Shown here: in pieces, positions 1-10,152 of the stretch
Position numbering within the stretch: position 1 is the stretch's first letter
Layout of the letters: every line of letters starts with the position of its first letter
Source of the DNA: Chlamydomonas sphaeroides
Taxonomy: Eukaryota > Chlorophyta > Chlorophyceae > Chlamydomonadales > Chlamydomonadaceae
DNA: 64,000 nt
NCBI GenBank assembly: GCA_001662425.1
Contig: BDDC01000125.1
Location: forward strand, 1-64,000
Reading direction: 5' to 3'
Position numbers and translations under genes: made by a program
The notes under the pieces: generated by a model
What the model saw: the letters and a program-made list of their open reading frames with translations, nothing else
Told to the model about the DNA's origin: nothing
Database searches by the model: none

Positions 1-34
1 CCACCCCACCCCACCCCACCCCACCCCACCCCAG
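1..34 (+). repeat. CCACC simple repeat in CHD1 intron polypyrimidine tract
   Basis: Six tandem copies of the pentamer ccacc run directly into the cag acceptor used by the first CHD1 exon in the window. It is a pyrimidine-rich simple repeat. Confidence 0.8.
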
Positions 35-2743
35 GAGCTGATGGAGTGGCACTTCAAGAACAAGCTGCTCATCACGGGCACGCCGCTGCAGAACAGCCTC
101 AAGGAGCTGTGGGCACTGCTGCACTTCCTGGAGCCCGAGCGCTTCCCCACAGCCGAGGCCTTCGAGGCCGAGTACTCGCTGGAGACGGTGCGGCCAGAGC
201 TGGGCGCAGGGGATTGAGACCGGGGCTTGGGGCTCCAGGCAGGGGTGGGAGCTTACGATCGCCGGCAGCGCACCGCACATGCCACCTGTCCGTCCTCCCC
301 TGCCTGCAAAGCGTTTTGGGGTAGCCAAACCAGGCCCACCCTCCCCCGGGCCACTAGGGTAGTGTAGTACAGCGTAGAGCAGCCTGCCGTTGTCAACGCC
401 ACGACTACACCATAGCCGCCGCGGAGCTCGACGCAGCGCAGGCCGCGCGCCGACGTATGGTAACTGGGCGGGAGGCTTTCAGCTTTGGGCCCGGGCTTAC
501 GCTCAGAGGTTCGCAACTAGTTCGTTACTCCCATGGTACATTCCCCGTGACGCGTGCTTCTGCTTCCGCTCTGCCTGGGTTGTCCTCCGTAGCAGCCTCC
601 CTCTGCCGCCCCACCTTGAATCCGTTCGCCATTCTGCCTCCCCACCTCGCAGGCTGACAGCGTGTCGGGGCTGCACGGCGTGCTGCGGCCGCACCTGCTG
701 CGGCGCGTGATCAAGGACGTGGAGAAGAGCCTGCCGCCCAAGAACGAGCGCATCCTGCGCGTGCACATGACGCCGCTGCAGAAGCAGTACTACAAGTGGA
801 TCCTCACCCGCAACTACCAGGAGCTAAACAAGGGTGGGCCGGCGACTGGGAGGGAGGGGGTCGTGAGGGCATGTGGAGGGTGCGGGCCACCAAAGGCCGG
901 GCTGCGGCCCTGGGCTCCGTTGGCAGGGCCTGGCAGAGGTGACGTCGCGGATAGGCAGCCGTCCGTCCAACGGGGCCTGTGGCCTAGCAGTTTTGCTCCG
1001 CGGCCGGGCCCCGGTCAGGCCCCGGCCAGCGGCGACGACGCACAGGCGGGAGGGCGTGTAAAGCCCAAGCGGCCGCATTGCTTGACGCTGCCTCCCCGTG
1101 CTGCCTGGCCCCACTCCTGCGCGTCAGGCTCCCGCGGCGGCGGCCAGGTGTCGCTGCTCAACATCATCGGCGAGCTCAAAAAGTGCTGCAACCACCCCTT
1201 CCTGTTCGACCGCGCCGAGGAGAACTACCGCGGCAGCGAGGAGGACAAGAGCGCGGTGGGTGATGAGGAGGCGGGGACAGGGGCCGAGGCAGCCGTGCGC
1301 TGGTCGGACAGGCGCCACATGCCCCGTGCTGTAGCCGTTCTACGCCGCTGCGGCCCGCGCCCGACGCCGCTCGCTACTCCCATGGCACATGCCCCAGGTC
1401 GACCGGCTCATCGTGACCAGCGGCAAGATGGTCATCCTGGACAAGCTGCTGCGCCGCCTCAAGCAGACCGGCCACCGCGTGCTCATATTCTCGCAGGCAG
1501 GGCACGCCGGCGGGCGCGGGAGCCGACACGGCACAGCTGCTGCTGCTGCAGCGCTGCCTCCCCTCCGGGATGGGGCTAGTGCCGGGGGCTCGCACCCCGC
1601 ACGCCCGCCAACGCCCGCCGACGCCCGCCGACGCCCGCCGCGCATGCCCCCCGCCCTGCCTGCGCCCCGCTTGCGAGCCAGATGTGTGTGATGTTGTGGG
1701 TCGAAGGCCAAGCCAGCGCACTCAGCACTGCCCTGCCCTGCCCTGGCCTGGTGCAACCCTCGCCCCGCGCCCCCACAGATGGTGCGCGTGCTGGACATCA
1801 TATCCGACTACATGCGGCTGCGCGGCTTCCACCACCAGCGCCTGGACGGCTCCACGCCAGCCGCCGCGCGGCACGCCGCCATGGAGACCTTCAACAAGTG
1901 CGGCGGGCTGGGGGAGGGTGTGGGGCCCCGTGGCCGTGCACGGTCGCCTCTCACCAGGTGTCCCCAAAGAAACCCCCTACGGTGCACCTCACCTCAGCCA
2001 CCCAGCCACCCTCCGCCGCCACCGAAATGCAAATTTAGTTCTGCAGCTGCTTGCTAGGCCTCGCCCAACGTAAGGCACAACGTAGCCCGCTGCATGCCCC
2101 TCCCCGCGCCACCTCAGGCCCGACTCGCCCGACTTTGCCTTCCTGCTGTCCACGCGCGCGGGCGGCCTGGGCATCAACCTGGCCACCGCGGACACGGTCA
2201 TCATCTTTGACAGCGACTGGAACCCGCAGAACGACCTGCAGGTATGCTGCCCGCTGCCTGCTGCCTGCTGCCTGCGGATGCGCGCGTGCATTGGTGTGCT
2301 GTTGTACGGTGATCTGCAGGTGGAGCACGCTACGCTGGCGCGCTGGGGATCTCTGCCGTTGACGCGTTCATGGGTGCATGTGCGGAATGGGCCCGCCGCA
2401 GCCGCTTCACCAATGCGCTCGCTGACGCTCTCCGCCTGCCCCGACCACCCCTGCGCCCCGCCAGGCCATGTCCCGCGCGCACCGCATCGGCCAGACCGAG
2501 ACCGTCAACATCTACCGGTGCGTACCTGGTGGGCTGTACGCCATCATGTGCGGCCCACCGGCGCCACCCGCCCGTGTTCCTGCCCTCGAGGGCGTGAGCC
2601 AGCGCGCTCGCCCTACCCCGGCCCACCCTACCCTACCCCACCCTATCCTCGTGCCCCCCGCCCCGCTTAGCTTTGTGACCAGCGGCAGCGTGGAGGAGGA
2701 CATCCTGGAGCGGGCCAAGCAAAAGATGGTGCTGGACCACCTG
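35..2743 (+). other. CHD1 SNF2 helicase, end of lobe 1 and all of the C-terminal lobe
   Basis: Eight exons encode window residues 1-310. The first exon carries the SNF2 motif III region (LLITGTPLQNSLKELW). Later exons give the ELKKCCNHP block, the IFSQ/RLDGS helicase-C motifs, the AGGLGINL motif and the arginine-finger motif RAHRIGQ, then the [21 protein letters not shown]-like C-terminal brace of CHD1. All catalytic motifs that should be here are intact, so this looks like an active ATPase. The exon ending at 1496 (IFSQ) joins exactly to MVRVLDII at 1779 only if a GC donor (gcaggg) is used. Confidence 0.93.
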
Positions 2744-5700
2744 GTGGGTGCTGGGGGAGAGGGGGGTGAAAGGGAGGGCAGGGAGCTCGGGTACGTGCCA
2801 GGAGGCCCCCAGGGAACAGGACCTGGACGACTGAGGGACAGGAAGGGGTGCTAGGGCTCGCGGTGCGGCAGCGGAGGAAGCGGCCCATGGCACCCAGCAT
2901 GCCCCTGAACGCCCCCCCCGGCTTCCCCTCGGCCCCTCCCCCGCCACCCCTTCCGCCCCTCCCACCCGCAGGTCATCCAGCGAATGGACACCAGCGGCCG
3001 CACCATCCTGGACCCCTCGGCCGGCAAGGCGGGCGCCAGCGCCAAGCAGATGTTCGGCAAGGACGAGCTGGCGGCCATCCTGCGCTTCGGCGCGGAGGAC
3101 CTGTTCAAGCAGCAGCAGGAGGTGCGGCCGCATGGGGAGGGCGGCGGTGGGCAGGGCCGTGGTCAGCCGCGCGCACACGACAAGCGCAGCTGCGGCCACA
3201 TGCCGTGGGCACACGTGCAGCGGCCGAGTGCCGCCGAGCGCCGTACGCCGACCTTACCGCGCCTCCGCTCGCGCCGCCACCTGCCTGCTGTCTCCTTGTG
3301 TCACCCTGCTGCCACCTCCGCCCCCGCCGCGCCCATACCTGTGAACCCGCAGGACGACAACAGCGCCGCCGCCGCGGAGCGAGCCCGCAACGCGCTGTAC
3401 GAGGACGACATCGACCTCATCCTGGAGCGGGCCGAGGTGGGGTTGTCGGGATCCTATACCAGCTAATCATATGTCTATCATGTAGCAATTTCATATGAAC
3501 ATTAGGATATGGACGACATCGACCTCATCCTGGAGCGTGCCGATGTGGGAGCAGTGGAGCGGGGAATGGGTGATTAGGCACGGGGTGCGGCTGGGCAGGG
3601 GTGGCGCTGGGCAGGGCAGGTTGGTGAAAGGAACTAAGGAAGGAGTCGGGCTGCGTGTGCGCGCACCCGGCTTCTGCCTTCGTCCTGGTCGTCGACACGC
3701 GTCCCATGGCGGCCGCCGCGACGTCAACCGCAACCCACACCCCTTCCTGCCGCGTTCCTCACTCTGACCCTCTGTCCCCTACCTCGCCGCGCCCTCCCGC
3801 GGCACGCCAGGTGGTGGACACTCGCGCCATGGTGGCGGCCGAGGCCGACGGCGGCGCGGGCGACCTGCTCAACTCGTTCAACGTGGCCACCTTCAAGAAC
3901 GAGGAGGACGACGCGGCCTTCTGGTCCAAGCTCATCCCGTCCGCGGACCGGCCCAAGGAGGAGGAGGTGCGGCACGGGCCAAGGGCAGGCGTGGCGGGCT
4001 GGCCAGTGGGGAGCGGTGGCTCCGGAAGGGAAGGGGCCGCCCACGGCGGCGGCCGGGTCCTGGGGCCCCATGGCTTGGGCGAGCTGGGCCGACAGGAGGC
4101 CGAGTCCATGCCGACTGCCATCCATGCGATTATCGCGCGCAATGTGCCCCGGCAGTTTTCGTGCTCTGTCCGCCCTCGTCAGAACGCAAGTGCTTTGCCG
4201 CGAGCCCTTGTCGTACCCCTTGATCCAACGGTGTCCTTACCTCCCGATTGTCAGGAGGACCTGCTGCCCCGCGCCGCGCGCCGCGCCCTCGAGCACGCCG
4301 CCGCCGGCTCCGACGAAGAGGCCGATGGAGCCGCCGCGGGCGCCGCCGCCGGCGGCCGCAAGGCGGGCGGACGCGGCGGCCGGGGCCGCGGCTCGGGCGC
4401 TAGTGCGGCTCGCTCCAAGCCCAGCGCGGGCGGCGAGCCGGGGCCTCCGGTGGACGGGGCTGCGCTGCGAGTGGACGAGTGGATGGTGGAGGTGGACGAG
4501 CAGGGGCTGCCCATAATGAAGGTGAGTCGGGGTCGGGTGTATGAGGCGGAGGGGTGGGTGGATGAGCCATGTCATGACACAATGGGCGGACGAGTAGAGG
4601 TTGCCTGTAGTGGTTAGGGGACGGCCTTGGAGGTGCTGGGGGAGAGGAGGTGATGGGGTGCGTGTTCTGGGCACGTGGCTCAATGTTACGGCGTGCGCTG
4701 TTGACCGCTGTTGTTGGCCTGCTCACGTCACCTTCCGGTGCACCCCCGGCCCCAGGAGGACGGCTCGGAGCCCGAGGCGCGCTCCCTCAGCCGCCGCGAC
4801 GCCGCCGCCTTTGTGCGCGCGGTGCGGCGCTACGGGCGGCCGGAGCGCCTCGCTGACGTGGCCGCCGAGGTGGGCTGGTGTGGGGTGCACGCGCCAACGG
4901 CGCGACGTTGGGCCGTTGCCCAGGGTGCCCAAGCTTGGCACTTGAGTCAACATGTTGTGGGTGACCTCACACATGCGAACCCCACCCCCGTCCGCTGCAG
5001 GTGGGGCGCTCCCTGGAGGAGGCCAGCGCAGGCCAGCGGCTGTCGCTGTGGTACAGCCTCACGGACGGCTGCAAGAGCGCGCTGGACGCGACGGAGGAGC
5101 AGAGCGAGGACGCTAAGGTGCGCATGCCTGGGGTGGGTGGGGGCCGCCAGGGCGGGGCGATTGGGGGAGGCCGGGCGGCCGTATACTGGATCCGCCACTC
5201 GGGATGCGAGTGCGGGACGTTCTGGTGCCGTCACATCTGCGGGCTGGTGCGTACGCTTGACCTCCGCTAGCCCGCCAGTCTGGACACGTCGGGGCCATGG
5301 CAAGCACACGCGTAAGACACACGCAAGCCAAACCCGCTCCCCTGCCCTCTTCCCCCCCCCCCACACACACACTGCATTCCCTTAATGCACGGCCGGCGCG
5401 CCATTCTCCCTGGTGTTGGTTTTGTCTTACTATTATACTTATACTTATTTCTGAACACACGTGTGTCGGGCATATGTTGATTATTACGAACACACGTGTG
5501 TCGGGCATATGTTGATTATTACGAACACACACACGCCCCCAGGACGCCATCCTGGACTTCTTCGGCGTCTCCGTCAAGGCCGCCGAGCTGCTGGCCTCCT
5601 GCTCGCACCTCAAGCTGCTCGCGCGCAAGGTGGCGGCCGCCAAGGACCCGCCCGCGCAGCACTTTCGCCTGGACGCCACCAGCCAGCTCAGCGTGCCCAA

Positions 5701-8700
5701 GTGGGGCAAGGCGAGTGCGCGTCGCGGGCAGGGGGCCGCATGTACAGTCGTCCCTACCAGGGGGGCGCACACTGGTGCGGACACCCGGTGCTGCCCCGGT
5801 CGCACCGGGCCGCGCTTGGAGCCAGGGGCGCTGAGCGCGCGCCCGCTCGCACTGCGCCTACCGTGCGCCTGTGGTGCCGCCCTCTGTGCACTCGGCACCG
5901 CCCCCTCCGGAGGCCTCCAACGACGGGCGACGGTCCGCTGTCGCGAGGCACCGCTGATGAAAACCCCCATCCCGCCCCTTCGCAGGCCATCAACTGGACC
6001 GCGCGCGAGGACGCGGCGCTGCTGCTGGGCGTGCACCTGCACGGCCTGGGCCACTGGGACCGCATCGCCGCCGACGAGAGCCTGCGGCCGGTGCTGGGCG
6101 ACAAGCTGGCGGTGGCGGCGGCGGGAGGTGGAGCCGCAGCGCGCGCGGACCGGGAGGACGGCGGCGGCGGCAAGGAGGGCCTGCCCAAGGGTGAGGCTGG
6201 CGCGGGCCCGGGCAGGGTCAGGCCACATGCCTGCAGGGCCACGCCTCGCACGGTCCCAACCCCCGCCTCACCCCGCGTCCCACCGCTACCCGACTTTCGA
6301 GTGCATTTTCACGCTGCGTGCCCCTGTGCCCATCCGGCCCGGCCCTATCCTGTGCCGCGCTAGCCCCTTGCCGTCACTTCCGCCACGCGCCACGCTCCCT
6401 CACCGCTGTCGTAGCTGTTCAGGGCCTCAGCCGGCGAGCTCACACCCCTACCCCACGCCACTCTGTCCCTCCTGCCGCAGCCTCGCACCTGGAGACGCGC
6501 GCGCAGGGCCTCATGCGCAAGATGCACGCCACCCACAAGGCCGCCACCGCGCCCTCGCTGAAGCGGGGGCAGGGCCCGGGCGGGCGCAAGAAGCAGCAGG
6601 GCGCCAAGGAGGCGCGCGACGCCCGGGAAGCGCGGGACCGCGAACAGACGGCTGCTGCGGCGGCGACGGCACAGCATCAGCAGCAGCAGCATCACGGCAC
6701 GCAGCAGGCGGAGCGCGAGGCGCCCGTGGCGGCGCCCGCCGCTGCGACCGCTGCGACGCGAGAGGCTGCTCCGCCGCCTGCCGCAAACGGCGGCTCCGCG
6801 CCCGCCGCCGGTGGAGCTGGCGGCAGCGGCGCCAAGCGCAAGGCCGCCGCGGCCGCGGCTGCGGCCGCCGAGGGCGGCCCCGCCGCGCCGTCGGAGAAGC
6901 GCGCGCGTGTGGACGGCAAGGCCGCGGCGGCCGCTGAAGGCGGCGGCGGCGGTGGGGCCGCCGGCGCCGGCTCCGCCATGCCGTCGATGGCGGAGCTCAA
7001 GGCGCTGCTGGAGCCGGCCATGGCTGCGGTGCGGAAGCTGGGCAAGCTGTGCGATGGCTCCGTCACGGACAAGAGCGTGATCGTGGCCAAGACCAAGCAA
7101 CACCTGGGCGCCATCGGCGAGCACATTGACCGCGTGGGCAAGGGGCGCAGCATCAAGGTGCGTGCGGGTCGTAGTGCGTCATCTGGCTCGAGTGGTGCCT
7201 CAGAGCCTGGGGTTTCGGGCCGCGGCTAGGCTTGGGGCTTGGGCAGGGTCGCGGGGGATAGGGGTGGCGCGGCGCTTGCTGCAGGCCCGGTGTGGCGTGC
7301 GCGACTAGCGGCACGGGACTAGCGACGCAGTACCGAAACTGATTGCCGGGTGCTTGGTGCCGCACCCGCAGGCGATCCGCAAGCTGTGGGACATGGTCGC
7401 TCGCACCGTCAACAACGGCAAGACGGGCGAGGACCTGCAGCAGCTGCATGAGCGGCTCAAGCAGCGCAGCCAGGCGCCGCCGCCCAAGCAGGCCAAGGCC
7501 GCGGGCAAGGCCGGCGGCCAGCCGCCGCCGCCCGGCGGCGCCAAGGGCGCCGCCGGCGCCAAGGGGGCCAAGGCCAGCGCCGCCGCAGCAGCGCCACCGG
7601 CCGGCAAGGCCGCGCGGGAGCGGGAGGCGGCTCGGGTGCAGGCGGGAGCGCAGGACCCGCACTCGCCCAAGGCAAAGGCCACGTCGCCGACGGGGCCTCC
7701 GGCGGTGCCGAGTCCCGGCATGTCCCCCCACCCGCACCCGCACCCGCACCCGCCTGGGCACAGCCACGGACCAGGGCACGGCCACGGACAAGGTCACGGG
7801 CATGGCCATGGTCCCGGGCATGGTCCCGGGCACGGCCACGGGCAAGGACATGGCACCACGGGGCCATCGTCGCCGACGGGCCGCATGCCCCCGGGCTTGG
7901 GCCCCGACCCGGTTGATCACACCCGGCGGCAGCCATCGGGCCCGCTGCCGATGCCGCCGCCGCACTCGCCCATGGCCGGCACGCCGCCGCCGCGGCAGCA
8001 GTCGGCGCCGTTGCCGCCGCCGCCGCACGGCGTGCCCGGCCCCGCACCGCCGCCGGGCAACCCGCCCGCGCACCAACCGCGGTCCGGTGTACCGCCGCCG
8101 CGCCCGCCGCCGCCGCCGCCGCTGCCGACGGTGCAGCCGCCGCCGCTGCCGCCGCCGCTGCCACTGCTACGGTCGCCGGGTGAGCCAGCCGCCGCCGCCG
8201 AGGCCTCGGTCTCCATGGACATTGACCCTCCGGCGGCGGCGGCAGCGCACGCCATCGGTGCGCCGGGCCGCGGCGCCGCCGGTGCGCCAGCGGCGGTGGC
8301 GGACTCGCGGCCGGCAGAGCGGAGAGCGAGCTCCCGTGAGCGGCCCCAGCAGCCGCCTGCTGCTGCTGCTGCAGATGCCGGTCCGGGAGAGGGGAGAGAC
8401 CGCGACCGCAACCGCGGCTCGGACCGGGACAGGGACCGCGGCGCGGAGCGGGAGCGAGAGCGGGAGCGGGACCGCGGCCCAGCCGAGAGGGAGCGCGAGC
8501 GGGAGCGCGGCCCGGCGGAGCGTGATCGCGGCCCAGAGCGGGACCGTGTCCCAGCGGAACGGGAGCGGGAGCGCGCCCCTGATCGAGACCGCGGTCCGGA
8601 CCGTGGCCCAGCGGAGCGGGAGCGCGATCGCGGCCCGGATCGAGATCGTGGTCCAGAGCGGGATCGTGGCCAGGCGGAGCGGGACCGGAACCGAAGCTCG

Positions 8701-10152
8701 GCGGATCGGGAGCGCGGTCCGGCGGAGCGCGACCGGGACCGCGAGCGGGAACGCGGTCCGGCGGAGCGCGAGCGGGAACGCGAGGCGCCACTGGCGCGGC
8801 GTCCCAGCTCCGACCCAGACGCAGGCCGTGGCGAGCGCAGCGGCAGGGACCGCGACGCAGCGGCGCCGCGGGAGCGGGACCGGGACCGGGACCGGGAGCG
8901 CGACCGGCCGGGGCCGGCCGAGGAGCGGGACCGGGAGCGCGACCGCGACCGCGAGCGGGAGCGACCGGCTGCCGGCGACGAACGGGAGCGCGAGCGGGAG
9001 AGGGAGCGCGAGCGGGAGAGGGAGCGTGAGCGTGGGAGAGACCGCGAGCGCGACCCCCGCGAACGGCGCAGCAGCCGCAGTCGCGACCGCGACTACCGGC
9101 CGAGGTAAGGCGTCATGGGGTAGGCAGCCGGGTAGGAGCGCTGTGCGGGTTGCTGCCTGGCGGGCTGTGGGCGGCCACATGTTTTGCTGTGCTTGGGCTG
9201 CCGCGAGGCGGGGCTCTGTGCTGCGCTGGCCCGTGGCAGGAGCGAGCGCTTAACGCTGGCCCCTAATCGTGTCACAGGGACTATGACCGCGACCGGAGAG
9301 CGGACCCCCGTGACCGCGATCGCGACCGCGACCGGCGCGAGCGACGCAGCAGCCGCAGCCGCAGCCGCGACCGCCGGCGGCCCGAGCCGGATCGCGAGCG
9401 GGACAGGGAGCGGGACCGCGAGCGCGACAGGTGCGTGTCTGTGCGTGCGCCTGCCGCTGCCAGCTGCGTCTGCCTAGCTGCCGGAGCGCTACAGCGACTT
9501 AGCCATAGCTGCCTGCCGTCTGGCCGGCATCAGCCGCCTGGCAGCGGCAGTTATCTGTCCGGCGTCTGCCGTGTGATACTGCTCGCTGCCGACTGCCGCT
9601 GGCCTCCTCAGGGAGTACGACCGGGACCGCGACCGGGAGCGGGACCGCGGCCGCGCACGGCCGCCGCTGGATGACCGTCGCGAGCGCCGAAGCAGCCGCA
9701 GCCGCGAGCGCTCGCGCAGCCGCGAGCGGCGCGACGAGCGGCGAGATGAGCGGCGGGAGCGCAGCCGCAGCCGCAGCCGGGACCGGGACCGCCGCTACAG
9801 GAGCCGGAGCCGGGAGCGGCGGGAGGCTGGTCGGGAGCGCGACCTGGAGCGGCGGTCGCGAAGCAAGGAGCGCGAGCGGGGCCGTGATGGGGAAAAGGAC
9901 AGAGAGCGCGATCAGGACAGGAGCAGGGACCTGCAGCGCACCGCGTCTGCGTCCGCGGCGGCGGCGGCGCCTGCACCGGCTGGGGCGGCCGGAGCGCGCG
10001 GCAGCAGGAGCAGGAGCCGCGGCCGGCGAGAGGCGGCGGAGGCCCCGGCGGCGCGCGCCGGCAGCGGCGGCCAGGCAGAGGCGGCGGCGGGAGACGCGGC
10101 GATCGGCGCCGAGGCGGCGGCGCCGAGCGCAGATCAGCCAGGCTCAGCTTAG
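35..10152 (+). CDS. CHD1: CHD1-like chromodomain-helicase chromatin remodeller, 3' part (5' end outside window)
   Basis: Nuclear ATP-dependent nucleosome-spacing enzyme of the CHD1 (SNF2) family. Predicted exons: 35-187, 653-833, 1128-1255, 1398-1496, 1779-1897, 2118-2241, 2465-2517, 2671-2743, 2972-3121, 3353-3436, 3811-3966, 4255-4521, 4756-4869, 5001-5117, 5543-5710, 5986-6190, 6481-7157, 7372-9104, 9278-9430, 9612-10152. These join in frame to 1,764 residues and a TAG stop. Visible helicase motifs in order are LLITGTPLQN, QKQYYKWILTRNY, ELKKCCNHPFLF, RVLIFSQ, RLDGST, LLSTRAGGLGINLA, FDSDWNPQND, RAHRIGQ and [20 protein letters not shown], all close to CHD1. A CHD1-type bridge, SANT/SLIDE region and CHCT domain follow. 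The tandem chromodomains and first helicase lobe must lie left of the window. Two introns (donors at 1497 and 5711) use GC instead of GT. No volvocine TGTAA poly(A) signal is obvious just after the stop. Confidence 0.93.
3401..3850 (+). repeat. Nested duplication of exon edges inside a CHD1 intron
   Basis: The 3' edge of exon 3353-3436 (encoding EDDIDLILERAE) recurs at about 3511-3549 with two or three changes. The 5' edge of the next exon (3811, encoding VVDTRAMVAA) recurs at about 3683-3720 as VVDTRPMAAA. The order is A, A', B', B. The copies are not needed for the reading frame, and the inner B' copy lacks an AG acceptor, so they look like non-coding relics. The lower-GC spacer at 3455-3510 separates A from A'. 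Confidence 0.75.
4756..7480 (+). other. CHD1 SANT/SLIDE-type DNA-binding region and CHCT domain
   Basis: Exons 4756-4869 to 5986-6190 (window residues about 530-730) match the CHD1 SANT-SLIDE pattern: RDAAAFVRAVRRYGRPERL, then AINWTAREDAALLLGVHLHG followed by LGHWDRI, as in the CHD1 segment with EDDSKLLLGIYEHGFGNWD. The C-terminal helical (CHCT, formerly DUF4208) domain spans about residues 899-993 across the 7157/7372 splice junction. It starts near MAELKALLEP and includes AIRKLWDMVARTVNNGKTG and LHERLKQRSQ. Between them lies an Ala/Gly-rich low-complexity linker. In the family these domains contact extranucleosomal linker DNA and set spacing. Confidence 0.85.
5453..5535 (+). repeat. 35-bp tandem repeat in a CHD1 intron
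   Basis: Two exact copies of a 35-bp unit (5453-5487 and 5488-5522) plus a partial third end at the acceptor of exon 5543. Each unit contains the palindrome CACACGTGTG. The segment is AT-richer than its surroundings. Confidence 0.9.
7492..10149 (+). other. CHD1 low-complexity C-terminal tail (His/Pro/Gly, poly-Pro, RD/RE/RS repeats)
   Basis: After the CHCT domain about 770 residues are low complexity. A His-Pro then Gly-His run lies at about 7724-7860 (alternating PH, then GHG/GPG units). Proline runs cover about 7940-8170. From about 8394 to 9910, across three exons, the sequence is almost entirely Arg-Asp, Arg-Glu and Arg-Ser dipeptides, resembling the charged RS/RD/RE tails of splicing factors. 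The end is Ala/Gly-rich. Reading frame is kept through the two small introns (9105-9277 and 9431-9611), which argues the tail is translated. Confidence 0.75.

Noticed and set aside
5113..6228. 371-codon minus-strand frame opposite CHD1 exons
   Set aside because: It is a shadow of well-supported CHD1 exons and introns with no family features.
7457..9180. Long antisense frames (444 and 337 codons) opposite the CHD1 tail
   Set aside because: They mirror the GC-rich RD/RE and proline repeats of the sense frame and show no motif.
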